NCBI GenBank assembly: GCA_900769145.1
Contig: CAAGFN010000174.1
Location: 1-22,556 of the forward strand
From: Rikenellaceae bacterium
Lineage (GTDB): Bacteria; Bacteroidota; Bacteroidia; Bacteroidales; UBA932
DNA: 22,556 bases
Reading direction: 5' to 3'
Shown piece by piece: positions 15,476 through 22,556 of this stretch. Positions within the stretch are counted from its first letter, which is position 1, and every line of letters begins with the position of its first letter. The notes below the pieces were generated by a model that searched no databases, was not told the origin of the DNA, and was given only the letters and a program-made list of their open reading frames with translations. Position numbers and translations under genes: made by a program.

Positions 15476-17277
15476 TGGCGCGACCTCTCTCCTACCCTGT
15501 GGCGCAGGTCAGCGCTCAGCTGCAGCCGCAATTCGAATTTGCCTACCCTGTCCCTGTTCACTTCGAAGAGACGGCCCTTGCGCGGATAAAGCAGCATATT
15601 TCCATACAGATGCAGGCGCAATCCCGCCTTCAGTTTCAGGCCGCCCAGAAATGCAGTCCAGAGTCCCCGTCCGTACATCGCAGGCACGTTGAAGCTGCCG
15701 GGAACGTCGCGCTGGCTGCAATATATCCTGTCCTCCCACGCATCGACGTGAAAGGCCCCCTGCCGCATATAGAGCGAGAGTTCCGTCCCTCCCGGGAAGA
15801 GGAAACGGCGTCCCGCCTCGACGAAACAGAGATATGACATATCGCTGCAATGGACCAGATCCAGCCTGCCTTTAAGCATATTGGCACCGTCGTCGAAGGC
15901 CAGTTCGCTACGCATATTCGCGCGCAGGGCATATTTCTCCCAGCCGCGGAAGCGGAAATCCGCGCGCGTGGAGAGGCTGAGCACGGGCAGACAGTCCCAT
16001 TTCCACATACAGAGGGCCCTGTATTGCACCGAGCGGCCGGGAGCGAAGCCGTCCTGCAGTTTCGAAGGCCTGAACGCGGCATCGGCGACTATATTGACAA
16101 AATGCTTCCGCTTGTCAGAATATATATCCATAAGCAGGGAGACGCCGTGTTCGTCGCGGCAACGGCTGGAGCTGCGCAGAGCGGCGGAAAAACTGTCCGG
16201 CCAGTCGGAAGGATAGTAGCGGAGCACCGTGGACGCAGTAGCATTCGGAAAGGGCGAAAAACGCAGTCCCAGAACAGTTGCAGCCCTGAGGGCGAAGAAA
16301 TCGAAGGCGGATTCGGCGAAAATGTCCACCCCGCGCAGGTTCAGACGCAGATCTGCCGAGGCCTTGCATTCCGTCGCGGAGGCCAGGGCAGTGAAACCGA
16401 ACTGTCCGCTACGCAGGTATATGCTGTAATTCGCGGCTCCTACTCCCGGATGCGCGACGAAAGCGGAGAGGCTGCCAGAACTGCGACGCCCGTCGAAACT
16501 GAAGCTTGCGGCCGCTCCGAGCAGGGCGCTGCTTTCTCCTGAGAAAGCGTCATATCCCCTGTAGGGCGAGATGAGCGTGGGATTTTTGGAGACGGACGAG
16601 GCCGTGGACAGGGAGGATGGCGAGAAGCCGCTCCAAAGGGCAAGTCCCTGTCCGAAACGGCAGTTGAAGGCACCCAGAACCAGGGATGAAAGGTGGGAGG
16701 ATCCTTCGTAGCTGAGGTAAAAGGAGGAACTCTCCGGAGGGAAGGCCTTGGAGCCGTATGCCTCTTTCATGGCTAAACCGGCCTCGTAGCGGCTGTCAAG
16801 GGATATGGAGTAGCGGCCGGAAAGGGCCCAGTCGTCAGCGCTGCTGCGCCGGTAGGAAGTCCTCAGCACGAAAGAGTGCTCCATACTGTGTCCGTCCGGA
16901 CTTCCCCTGCCCGGGATGTTTACGCTTTCAAGGGATACGAAAGGGCGCAATGCAGCGGTAAAGTTCTCTCCGAAGCCGTCCACGACCGCAAGTTCCGTAA
17001 AGGAGAGCACGTCTCCGCAGCGTCTGCGGTAATCCATAAGACTGGCTACCCTGTAGGCACTGAGAAGTCCGCTGGAAAGCAGGCGAGAACGCGAGGCATT
17101 GTTCAACTGGAGCGGATGCTCAAGAAAGCGCAGATAGCGTTCGAGCTCGTCTGCATCGAGTTCCTCGAGGGATGAGGCTCCGCTGAAAAGCAGTATGGAC
17201 TGCTCCACCCCGTCCGGTCCGTCGGACCGCACCCCAGCCGGGAAAAGGGCTAAAATCATCAGGCACAAAACAATCAT
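15472..17277 (-). CDS. Helix-hairpin-helix domain protein with beta-rich C-terminus, probable envelope protein
   Basis: From the ATG at 17277 the product is about 601 aa. It has a signal peptide (IVLCLMILALFPAGVRS), then a ComEA-like helix-hairpin-helix region at about 45-110 (LNNASRSRLLSSGLLSAYRVASL, then GDVLSFTELAVVDGFGENFTAAL). A long C-terminal part follows, made of alternating strands rich in Ser/Ala and aromatics (FNCRFGQGLALWSGFSPS), which looks like an outer-membrane barrel. Proteins of this architecture are common in Bacteroidetes, and their function is not known. The HhH suggests contact with DNA or packing against the barrel. The reading frame stays open to 17379, but that extension covers the hpt promoter. 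The gene converges on mltD with a 4-nt overlap and has no visible terminator. Confidence 0.8.
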   Translation of the reverse strand: MIVLCLMILALFPAGVRSDGPDGVEQSILLFSGASSLEELDADELERYLRFLEHPLQLNNASRSRLLSSGLLSAYRVASLMDYRRRCGDVLSFTELAVVDGFGENFTAALRPFVSLESVNIPGRGSPDGHSMEHSFVLRTSYRRSSADDWALSGRYSISLDSRYEAGLAMKEAYGSKAFPPESSSFYLSYEGSSHLSSLVLGAFNCRFGQGLALWSGFSPSSLSTASSVSKNPTLISPYRGYDAFSGESSALLGAAASFSFDGRRSSGSLSAFVAHPGVGAANYSIYLRSGQFGFTALASATECKASADLRLNLRGVDIFAESAFDFFALRAATVLGLRFSPFPNATASTVLRYYPSDWPDSFSAALRSSSRCRDEHGVSLLMDIYSDKRKHFVNIVADAAFRPSKLQDGFAPGRSVQYRALCMWKWDCLPVLSLSTRADFRFRGWEKYALRANMRSELAFDDGANMLKGRLDLVHCSDMSYLCFVEAGRRFLFPGGTELSLYMRQGAFHVDAWEDRIYCSQRDVPGSFNVPAMYGRGLWTAFLGGLKLKAGLRLHLYGNMLLYPRKGRLFEVNRDRVGKFELRLQLSADLRHRVGERSRH

Positions 17278-17361
17278 GGCGCAATATAGGAAAGAGGGAA
17301 CAGAGCATTGTTGTTTTACCCGAAATTCAATTTTTTTCTGTGATTTTTGAAAGGCGTAACC

Positions 17362-17369
17362 TATATTTG
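17362..17369 (+). promoter_or_regulatory. -7 element of the hpt-adk promoter
   Basis: TATATTTG fits the TAnnTTTG consensus and ends 22 nt upstream of the hpt ATG. No well-placed -33 TTTG is visible; a TTTG at 17346-17349 is too close. Confidence 0.55.
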
Positions 17370-17391
17370 CAACAGTCAAAAGGAATCGATT

Positions 17392-17940
17392 ATGGACAGA
17401 ATCACTGTTGGAGACAAGAATTTCCGTCTCTATATCCCCTTCGAGGAGTTTTCCAAGGACATCGACAGGGTTGCCGGCGAACTCCAGAGAGACTTCGGGC
17501 AGAGCGAGGTGCCACCTGTAATGCTCTGCACCCTGAACGGAGCGATGATGTTCTGCAGTGAACTGCTCAAGCGCTGCAGCTTCCCTCTCGAACTGGCTTC
17601 AGTCAAGGTTTCCTCCTATGCCGGAACCAGCAGCACAGGAGTGGTCGAGGTCAAGCAGGAACTCAGCTGCGATGTCAGCGGAAGGGACGTGATCATCATA
17701 GAAGACATCGTGGACACCGGCTTCACCATACAGCTGATGAAACAGTATCTCGAGAAGAAGGGCGCCCGTTCCGGCCGCATCTGCACACTCTTCTACAAGC
17801 CCGAGTCCTTCCGCTTCAAGGACAGCATCAGGCTCGATTACGTGGCCAGGGAAATACAGAACCAGTTCATCGTCGGCTTCGGACTCGACTACAACGAGCT
17901 GGGCAGAAACAGCAAGGACATATACATACTCGACGAGTAA
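17392..17940 (+). CDS. hpt: Hypoxanthine phosphoribosyltransferase
   Basis: This purine-salvage enzyme converts hypoxanthine (and often guanine) plus PRPP to IMP or GMP. The 182-aa product has the PRPP-binding motif VIIIEDIVDTGFT (100-112), the flexible-loop region VKVSSYAGTSSTG (71-83), and the C-terminal substrate motif QFIVGFGLDYNELGRN. Length is normal. The ATG at 17392 is preferred because an upstream in-frame ATG at 17347 lies before the -7 element. It is followed 17 nt later by adk, pairing two purine-nucleotide genes in one operon. Confidence 0.95.
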   Translation: MDRITVGDKNFRLYIPFEEFSKDIDRVAGELQRDFGQSEVPPVMLCTLNGAMMFCSELLKRCSFPLELASVKVSSYAGTSSTGVVEVKQELSCDVSGRDVIIIEDIVDTGFTIQLMKQYLEKKGARSGRICTLFYKPESFRFKDSIRLDYVAREIQNQFIVGFGLDYNELGRNSKDIYILDE

Positions 17941-17957
17941 TCACTTAAATACAAACG

Positions 17958-18530
17958 ATGAAATACTACATCCTTTTCGGCCCTCCGGGTGCAGGCAAAG
18001 GCACCCAGGCCGCAGCAATGGCAGAGAGGTACAGGCTTCACCACATCTCCACCGGTGACCTGCTCCGCAAGGAAATCAAGGCAGGCACGGAACTCGGCCT
18101 CAAGGCAAAAGCCCTTATCGAAGACGGCAAACTCGTTCCGGATGAGGTGGTGGAAGGAATGATAGAATCCGAATTCTCCAGCGTGAAAGGCGTAGATGGC
18201 TTCCTTCTGGACGGATTCCCGCGCACCATAGCACAGGCAGAGGCTCTGGATGCCATTCTGGCAAAGAAATCCGAGGAAGTAAGCGCCGTTGTCAGCATCA
18301 TGATTCCGGACGAGATGATTGTGGAACGCATACGCCACAGGGCCGAGATCGAAGGACGCGCGGACGATGCCAACATAGAGACCATCAAGAACCGCATCGC
18401 CACCTATCACAGCCAGACGGAAGCTGAAATCGATTACTACCGCAAGGCCGGCAAGTACAACGAAATCGACGGCACAGGCAGCATAGAGGAAGTCCGCGAA
18501 CGCATTTTCGCACTCGTGGACAGATTCTAG
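17958..18530 (+). CDS. adk: Adenylate kinase, short form
   Basis: It catalyses ATP + AMP to 2 ADP. The 190-aa protein has the P-loop GPPGAGKGT (8-16), the AMP-binding segment STGDLLRKEI, LDGFPRT, and a short lid at IEGRADD in place of the long zinc-type LID. That makes it a short-form Adk, as in many Bacteroidetes. It is likely co-transcribed with hpt. It ends 12 nt from the convergent desulfidase gene, with no clear hairpin terminator between them. Confidence 0.97.
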   Translation: MKYYILFGPPGAGKGTQAAAMAERYRLHHISTGDLLRKEIKAGTELGLKAKALIEDGKLVPDEVVEGMIESEFSSVKGVDGFLLDGFPRTIAQAEALDAILAKKSEEVSAVVSIMIPDEMIVERIRHRAEIEGRADDANIETIKNRIATYHSQTEAEIDYYRKAGKYNEIDGTGSIEEVRERIFALVDRF

Positions 18531-18542
18531 GAAACGGAAATA

Positions 18543-19820
18543 TCAACCCTTGTGGGTCATTATGTCAAGGACCAGGCGATCAGTCTGGTCCATTCCTTTT
18601 GAACCAACCCTGGTCAGATTGTGTATGGTTCTGTCCACGTCGTCCTCAACTATGCCTTCCACACTGGACACAGACTTGTTCTGAATGGCAAGCAGGGCGC
18701 TGAGCACAGCCGTAGAAACTCCGCTGGAGACCTTCAGGGCACAGCTCGGTTTGGCGCCGTCACAGACCATACCCGCAAGGTTGGCAACCATATTCTTGAC
18801 ACTGTAGGCTATCTGCTCGTAGTTTCCGCCCATAAGATAGGTAATGCCGCAGCTGCTGCCGGTCGAGGCGACTACGCAGCCGCAAAGTGCGCTCAGGCGG
18901 CCGAGACTCTTTTTGATATATATGGCGGTGAGGTGGCTGAGGATAAGGGCCCTGGTGAGCTCTTCCTTCGTATTGTGATTCTCTTCGGCAAAGACGACCA
19001 CAGGCATAGTCGCCGCGATTCCCTGGTTGCCGCTGCCCGAATTGCTCATCACGGGGATGTCTGCACCTGCCATTCTCGCATCGCAGGCTCCGCTTGTGGC
19101 GCTGAGTATATGGCAGAAAGTGCTGTCTCCGAGTATGCCTTTCCCGAGGGGCCGGCTGAGGGTCTTGCCGAGTTCGTGTCCGTAATTGCCCTCCAATGAG
19201 CGCTTTGCCGCATTCTCATTGAGCCGCCTCGCCTCATTTATGAATTCTATGCTCTCTATAGGGGCTGTCGTGGCGAATTCCCATACCCGGCGCAGCGTAA
19301 GCCCGTTCTCGTCCTCCTCTTCATCGCTGCCGCTCTCGGCACCGGGCTCATGATAAATCAGCTTCTCCGGGGACTCCAGATGGCATAGATGAGTGTGCGA
19401 GTGGGAAATGACCGCCAGGGAACGGCGTTCTCCGGCTATGCACTCCACCTCTATGTAGAGTTTCTCGCTTATCCCCTCTTTCAGGCCTATTTCTATGCGA
19501 CCCTCATCCACGAAGCGCCTGGCTTCGGCGAGTTTCTCCCTCGTGCAGTCCTTCAGCACCTCGAGGGCATCCGAACTCTTGCCGAAAAGGGCACCGAGAG
19601 CAACTGCTATGGGCAGACCGGTCATACCCGTGCCAGGGATACCGACGCCCATCGCGTTCTTGAGTATGTTCGCGCTAAGCTTCAGATTGATTTTCTCCGG
19701 ACGCACGCTGAGGGCTTCGGCCGAATAGGCGCAGCAGAGTGCCACGGCTACCGGTTCGGTGCAACCCGTTGCCGGTACGACTTCCCTGCGTATGAGTTCG
19801 ATAATCTCCTTGTCTTCCAT
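18543..19820 (-). CDS. L-cysteine desulfidase family protein (CyuA/YhaM, UPF0597)
   Basis: Members of this serine-dehydratase-alpha-like family use a 4Fe-4S cluster to break L-cysteine into pyruvate, ammonia and sulfide. From the ATG at 19820 the product is 425 aa. It has the N-terminal TGCTEPVAVAL motif with C20, GVGIPGTGMTGLPIAVALGA, SNSGSGNQGIAATMP, and a cysteine-rich C-terminal half (LCGCVVASTGSSCG, MVCDGAKPSCALKVSSG) able to supply cluster ligands. An upstream in-frame ATG at 19862 would put the -7 box inside the gene, so it is rejected. It stands alone, divergent from the TRIC gene. The substrate could be another small thiol or serine-like amino acid. Confidence 0.88.
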   Translation of the reverse strand: MEDKEIIELIRREVVPATGCTEPVAVALCCAYSAEALSVRPEKINLKLSANILKNAMGVGIPGTGMTGLPIAVALGALFGKSSDALEVLKDCTREKLAEARRFVDEGRIEIGLKEGISEKLYIEVECIAGERRSLAVISHSHTHLCHLESPEKLIYHEPGAESGSDEEEDENGLTLRRVWEFATTAPIESIEFINEARRLNENAAKRSLEGNYGHELGKTLSRPLGKGILGDSTFCHILSATSGACDARMAGADIPVMSNSGSGNQGIAATMPVVVFAEENHNTKEELTRALILSHLTAIYIKKSLGRLSALCGCVVASTGSSCGITYLMGGNYEQIAYSVKNMVANLAGMVCDGAKPSCALKVSSGVSTAVLSALLAIQNKSVSSVEGIVEDDVDRTIHNLTRVGSKGMDQTDRLVLDIMTHKG

Positions 19821-19840
19821 ATAATCGGTGCTTAAGTTTT

Positions 19841-19848
19841 CAAATATA
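19841..19848 (-). promoter_or_regulatory. -7 element of the cysteine desulfidase promoter
   Basis: The minus strand reads TATATTTG (19848 to 19841), matching TAnnTTTG, and leaves about 17 nt of leader before the ATG at 19820. It lies back to back with the promoter of the divergent TRIC gene, with 13 bp between the two boxes. Confidence 0.6.
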
Positions 19849-19861
19849 CTTAAAAATAGCA

Positions 19862-19869
19862 TATCTTTG
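19862..19869 (+). promoter_or_regulatory. -7 element of the TRIC-family gene promoter
   Basis: TATCTTTG fits TAnnTTTG. The predicted transcription start, about 19873-19876, falls on the first ATG of the gene (19875). The message is therefore either leaderless or translated from the second ATG at 19884. Confidence 0.55.
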
Positions 19870-19874
19870 CCGTA

Positions 19875-20504
19875 ATGTTGTCAATGCTTCAACATATAGA
19901 GTTCCTGAACATTCTGGACTATATAGGAACCTTTGCATTCGCGATAAGCGGAGTGCGTCTTGCGGCCAGGAAGAACTTCGACCTTTTCGGAGCCTTCGTG
20001 GTCGGCTTCGTGACTGCGGTAGGAGGAGGAACCCTCAGGGACCTGCTCCTGGACGTGAAGCCCTTCTGGATGATGCAGCCCTCATACGCACTCATCACCT
20101 TTCTGTCCCTGATAGTCGTGATCATTTTCAAGAGGTGGATAGTGCGTCTGGAGTACACCTTCTTCATCTTCGACGCCATTGGACTGGGCCTTTTCACGGT
20201 TGTGGGAGTCGAGAAAAGCCTGATGGCCGGAAACCCTATGTGGGTGAACGTCATAATGGGATGCATAACAGGTGCGGCAGGAGGAATATTTCGCGACGTG
20301 CTGATCAACGAGGTGCCGCTGATTTTCCGAAAGGACATCTATGCCCTGGCCTGCGCCGGAGGCGGGATGGTCTATTGGCTGCTGCTTCTTGCCCGCATCG
20401 GCTCTCCCCTGCTCCAGATCTTCCCGGCCATCACGGTCATTGTAATACGCGTCCTTGCAGTCCACTTCAACGTCTGCCTGCCATCCCTCAAATCCGACCA
20501 ATAG
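19875..20504 (+). CDS. Trimeric intracellular cation (TRIC) channel family protein (UPF0126)
   Basis: The 209-aa inner-membrane protein has about seven hydrophobic segments in two homologous halves. Each half carries a glycine-rich pore motif: GFVTAVGGGTLRDLLL in the first and GCITGAAGGIFRDVLINEVP in the second. This is the prokaryotic TRIC/UPF0126 family (YicG/YadS-like), thought to conduct K+ or other monovalent cations; some bacterial members are linked to glycine transport. The second ATG at 19884 may be the real start because of the promoter position. A hairpin terminator follows 8 nt after the stop. Confidence 0.9.
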   Translation: MLSMLQHIEFLNILDYIGTFAFAISGVRLAARKNFDLFGAFVVGFVTAVGGGTLRDLLLDVKPFWMMQPSYALITFLSLIVVIIFKRWIVRLEYTFFIFDAIGLGLFTVVGVEKSLMAGNPMWVNVIMGCITGAAGGIFRDVLINEVPLIFRKDIYALACAGGGMVYWLLLLARIGSPLLQIFPAITVIVIRVLAVHFNVCLPSLKSDQ

Positions 20505-20510
20505 TATACG

Positions 20511-20538
20511 AAAAAAGACGGCCTCAAAGCCGTCTTTT
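20511..20538. terminator. Bidirectional intrinsic terminator
   Basis: A perfect 10-bp stem (AAAAGACGGC at 20513-20522 and GCCGTCTTTT at 20529-20538) has a 6-nt loop and is flanked by A and T runs. It can stop transcription of the TRIC gene from the left and of the tRNA operon from the right. Confidence 0.85.
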
Positions 20539-20542
20539 CCAG

Positions 20543-20615
20543 TGCTCCCTCAGGGGCTCGAACCCTGGACCCCAACATTAAGAGTGTCGTGCTCTACCAA
20601 CTGAGCTAAGGAAGC
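20543..20615 (-). tRNA. tRNA-Lys (anticodon CTT), copy 1
   Basis: The 73-nt cloverleaf on the minus strand has acceptor stem GCTTCCT/AGGGAGC with one G-T pair, a D arm GCTCAGTTGGTAGAGC, an anticodon stem-loop CGACA-CTCTTAA-TGTTG giving CTT, and a T arm CAGGG-TTCGAGC-CCCTG. No CCA is encoded. It is identical to copy 2. Confidence 0.97.
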
Positions 20616-20626
20616 GTGTCCTTCTG

Positions 20627-20699
20627 TGCTCCCTCAGGGGCTCGAACCCTGGACCCCAACATTAAGAGTGTCGTGCTCTACCAACTGAGCTAAGGAAGC
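20627..20699 (-). tRNA. tRNA-Lys (anticodon CTT), copy 2
   Basis: All 73 nt match copy 1, which lies 11 nt away, indicating a tandem duplication. The anticodon loop CTCTTAA gives CTT, reading AAG codons. CCA is not encoded. Confidence 0.97.
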
Positions 20700-20709
20700 A
20701 ATATTTTCG

Positions 20710-20782
20710 TGATCCGTTTGGGGCTCGAACCCAAGACCCCAACATTAAAAGTGTTGTGCTCTACCAACTGAGCTAACGAATC
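20710..20782 (-). tRNA. tRNA-Lys (anticodon TTT)
   Basis: The 73-nt cloverleaf has acceptor GATTCGT/ACGGATC with one T-G pair and the anticodon stem-loop CAACA-CTTTTAA-TGTTG giving TTT, reading AAA and AAG. The D and T arms are as in its neighbours. It is the first gene of the three-tRNA leftward operon, 10 nt before copy 2. Confidence 0.97.
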
Positions 20783-20823
20783 AATCCGTGGTCCCAAAGA
20801 GGGTCAATTCTCAAATGGGACTG

Positions 20824-20853
20824 CAAAGATAGTCCGTTTTTTTGAAAAACAAA
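20824..20853 (-). promoter_or_regulatory. Promoter of the tRNA-Lys operon
   Basis: On the minus strand TTTG (20853-20850) and TATCTTTG (20831-20824) are 18 nt apart, a good fit to the Bacteroidetes -33 TTTG / -7 TAnnTTTG promoter. Transcription would start near 20820, about 38 nt before the first tRNA. Confidence 0.75.
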
Positions 20854-20901
20854 ACAAATTCTTGAAAAAGACGCGTTACAAAGTCCATTCCACGCACAGT
20901 C

Positions 20902-21525
20902 CTACCTGGCAGGGATGTCAAACACTGCCTTGTCTATGGAGGAGGCGGTGGATATGTTGTCAAAAGAGAAGGAATTCACCACGTGGGTAAACTCTTCGAG
21001 CTCCAGTTTGACAAGGATACAATCGGACTTGCGGTACTCGAGTGTAGTGCGCGCATAACCCGTGGAGGCCTCCTGACGGGCAGTCATGGTGATGATGTAG
21101 CTGCTGCCGCTGTCCATCACCTTCATATCCGCATTATTGTCCCCGGCAAGTTTGCGCACCTTTCCGCAGACTGCATCCAGTATGCTGGAAGAAAGGCGCT
21201 TGACCATAGGGACCTTGGTGATGTCATAGACCTGGGACTTGCCCGCACGGTTCATATATACCCTGTTGCCATTGATAGTGAAGCGGTCGCCTGCGGGATT
21301 GGAATAGACCATTGCAAGCTTGTCGGGAGAGACATAGTACTGCGAGCCCTCCATGGTTTTCTTTGCCTTGGTGGCCAGCACCTTGGTGTGACGGAAAGAA
21401 GAAGTGACGCAGCTTTGTGCCGAGTTCGCCTTTTCTATCCTGTTCAGGATTTCGTCCGGGGAGGCCGCGCTGAGGCCCTGGAATGCCACGAAAAGGCTCA
21501 GGACGGCGACGATGATTTTTTTCAT
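20902..21525 (-). CDS. LolA-like outer membrane lipoprotein carrier protein
   Basis: The 207-aa protein has a cleavable signal peptide (KKIIVAVLSLFVAFQGLSA) and the LolA/LppX beta-fold pattern. It begins with SPDEILNRIEKANSAQSCVTSSFRHTK, continues with GSQYYVSPDKLAMVYSNPAGDRFTINGNRVYM, and ends in VNSFSFDNISTASSIDKAVFDIP. Such proteins carry a lipid or lipoprotein across the periplasm. The ATG at 21525 overlaps the stop of the upstream MMPL gene as ATGA, so the two are translationally coupled. This pairing suggests a dedicated carrier of a specialised lipid export module, distinct from the general LolA. Confidence 0.88.
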   Translation of the reverse strand: MKKIIVAVLSLFVAFQGLSAASPDEILNRIEKANSAQSCVTSSFRHTKVLATKAKKTMEGSQYYVSPDKLAMVYSNPAGDRFTINGNRVYMNRAGKSQVYDITKVPMVKRLSSSILDAVCGKVRKLAGDNNADMKVMDSGSSYIITMTARQEASTGYARTTLEYRKSDCILVKLELEEFTHVVNSFSFDNISTASSIDKAVFDIPAR

Positions 21526-22556
21526 TTCAATATTCTTTTTCTTATGAATCCGATTTTCATTGCTTTCCTGAAAAGGAATGGCTCCACGCAATAGGCATAT
21601 ACCATTGTGGAAATCATACCTATGAGAGTGCTGATTCCGACTGAAGTGAGCGCCGGATGACGGGAAATCAGCAGGGATGCGACAACGACGCAGAGGATGA
21701 AGGAGGCGAGGGATATGGCCGTCTTGTGATAGACCAGCAGATTGTGGCCCTTGCCCCTGGAAGCGGCAAGCAGTCCGTCCATTATGAATATGCTGTAATC
21801 GACGCCGACGCCGAATACAAGACTGGATATCAATATATTGATTAAATTGAACTGCATTCCGCTCATTGCCATTGCTCCTTCGGTAATGAACCAGCTCGCA
21901 CACATAGGCACAAAGGCAATCAGGGCGACGATTACGTTGCGAAAGGACAGCAGCAGTACCAGCAGCACGAAGAAGGAGGATATGAGAAGGACGGTGTTGA
22001 AGTCGTTGTTGACAATGCTCACCATATCGCTGGTATAGTAGAAAGGATCGACAACCAGCACGGAAGGGTCCTCGCTTACGGCATCACACATAGCCTTCTT
22101 GTCACCAGGATCTGTAAGGACCGGGGTGAATACCAGCCAGCTGTCACCGACCTGCTCTACCATATTGCAGCTTAGTTCGACAGGAAGCACCCCTGACTCT
22201 ATCGGGGACAGGACCTCATAATCGCGGGATATGAGCGAGTAGAACGGGTCGAAGATATCCTCTTCAAGGCCCTGCCTGCGGGCAGCCGCAGCTACGGCCG
22301 CCTTGGCCGACGCCTGTCTTTCCGGAGTCCACCAGGCCTTCCAGCGGTCTATGTTGGCCTGCATCTCGGAAGTGCTGAGGAGTGCGGAGCTCATCCTGGA
22401 CCAGGATTTCACGATGCCTTCGGCCTGCAGGGAATCCAGTCTGGCCCCGAGGCCCTTGTTCAGTGACAGAGCCTCATCAAGAGACGGGGCTGACACCGCC
22501 AGGAAGGTGGACTGGAGATTGTGGTTGAATTTCTCGGCATACACTTTCTGGCTCTC
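21522..22556 (-). CDS. MMPL/RND-type exporter, C-terminal part (cut by window edge)
   Basis: About 345 C-terminal residues are visible; the frame is open past the right edge, so the start is outside. A periplasmic loop (to about the first 180 visible residues) is followed by membrane helices: VLLISSFFVLLVLLLSF, VIVALIAFVPMCASW, LINILISSLVFGVGVDYSIFIMDG, ISLASFILCVVVASLLIS, and VGISTLIGMISTMVYAYC. The GVDYSIFIMDG segment is typical of MMPL-type RND transporters that export lipids or polyenes using the proton gradient. It is directly coupled to the LolA-like gene. The visible part would be roughly half of a typical exporter of about 800 aa. Confidence 0.85.
   Translation of the reverse strand, partial: ESQKVYAEKFNHNLQSTFLAVSAPSLDEALSLNKGLGARLDSLQAEGIVKSWSRMSSALLSTSEMQANIDRWKAWWTPERQASAKAAVAAAARRQGLEEDIFDPFYSLISRDYEVLSPIESGVLPVELSCNMVEQVGDSWLVFTPVLTDPGDKKAMCDAVSEDPSVLVVDPFYYTSDMVSIVNNDFNTVLLISSFFVLLVLLLSFRNVIVALIAFVPMCASWFITEGAMAMSGMQFNLINILISSLVFGVGVDYSIFIMDGLLAASRGKGHNLLVYHKTAISLASFILCVVVASLLISRHPALTSVGISTLIGMISTMVYAYCVEPFLFRKAMKIGFIRKRILK

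Noticed and set aside
21526..21903. In-frame extension upstream of the LolA-like gene
   Set aside because: It overlaps the MMPL membrane helices in another frame and removes the signal peptide from the N-terminus; the ATG at 21525 is better.

Overview
The window comes from the chromosome of a member of the Bacteroidales. Supporting signs are several promoters with the Bacteroidetes -7 element TAnnTTTG, a ParA-ParB-DUF5683-MltD gene string, a HhH plus beta-barrel-type protein, short Adk and Hpt, and a LolA-like/MMPL pair. The housekeeping part (about 11.3 kb to the end) is clearly GC-richer than the CRISPR-Cas part (about 1.65 to 11.2 kb), which looks like an acquired island. The genus is not resolved; a GC-rich gut or rumen lineage is a guess only.

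Positions 1-1651 hold the leader-proximal part of a CRISPR array: 25 complete identical 32-nt repeats, one repeat cut by the window edge, and 25 spacers of 32-36 nt. The array is transcribed leftward from a roughly 168-bp AT-rich leader (1652-1819). The repeat predicts a 7-bp hairpin followed by an 11-nt 5' handle, as expected for type I-C.

Positions 1820-11141 are a complete leftward type I-C operon with two extra genes. In transcription order it reads: an XRE-ImmA/IrrE fusion regulator, cas3, a BRO-N antirepressor-like gene, cas5c, cas8c, cas7, cas4, cas1, cas2. Genes overlap by 4 nt (ATGA) or lie a few bases apart. The XRE-protease gene overlaps cas3 by 41 bp, and the BRO gene sits 14 nt after cas3 and 2 nt before cas5. 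Both added genes belong to families typical of phage lysogeny switches. A perfect inverted repeat, ATTGACA-N23-TGTCAAT, brackets the operon promoter and is a candidate operator. This is the most interesting part of the window: a type I-C CRISPR-Cas system that may carry its own phage-style, protease- or antirepressor-controlled switch. That function is inferred and not shown by sequence alone.

Positions 11342-15475 (+) are parA, parB, a DUF5683 membrane protein and an MltD-like lytic transglycosylase in a tight operon. Converging on it is a HhH/beta-rich envelope protein (15472-17277, -). Then come hpt and adk (+), an L-cysteine desulfidase-type gene (-), a TRIC/UPF0126 channel gene (+), a bidirectional terminator, three tRNA-Lys genes (-; CTT, CTT, TTT) with their promoter, a LolA-like gene (-), and the C-terminal part of an MMPL/RND-type exporter (-) running off the right edge. 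The last two resemble the export module of aryl-polyene-type clusters, but the diagnostic genes would lie outside the window.
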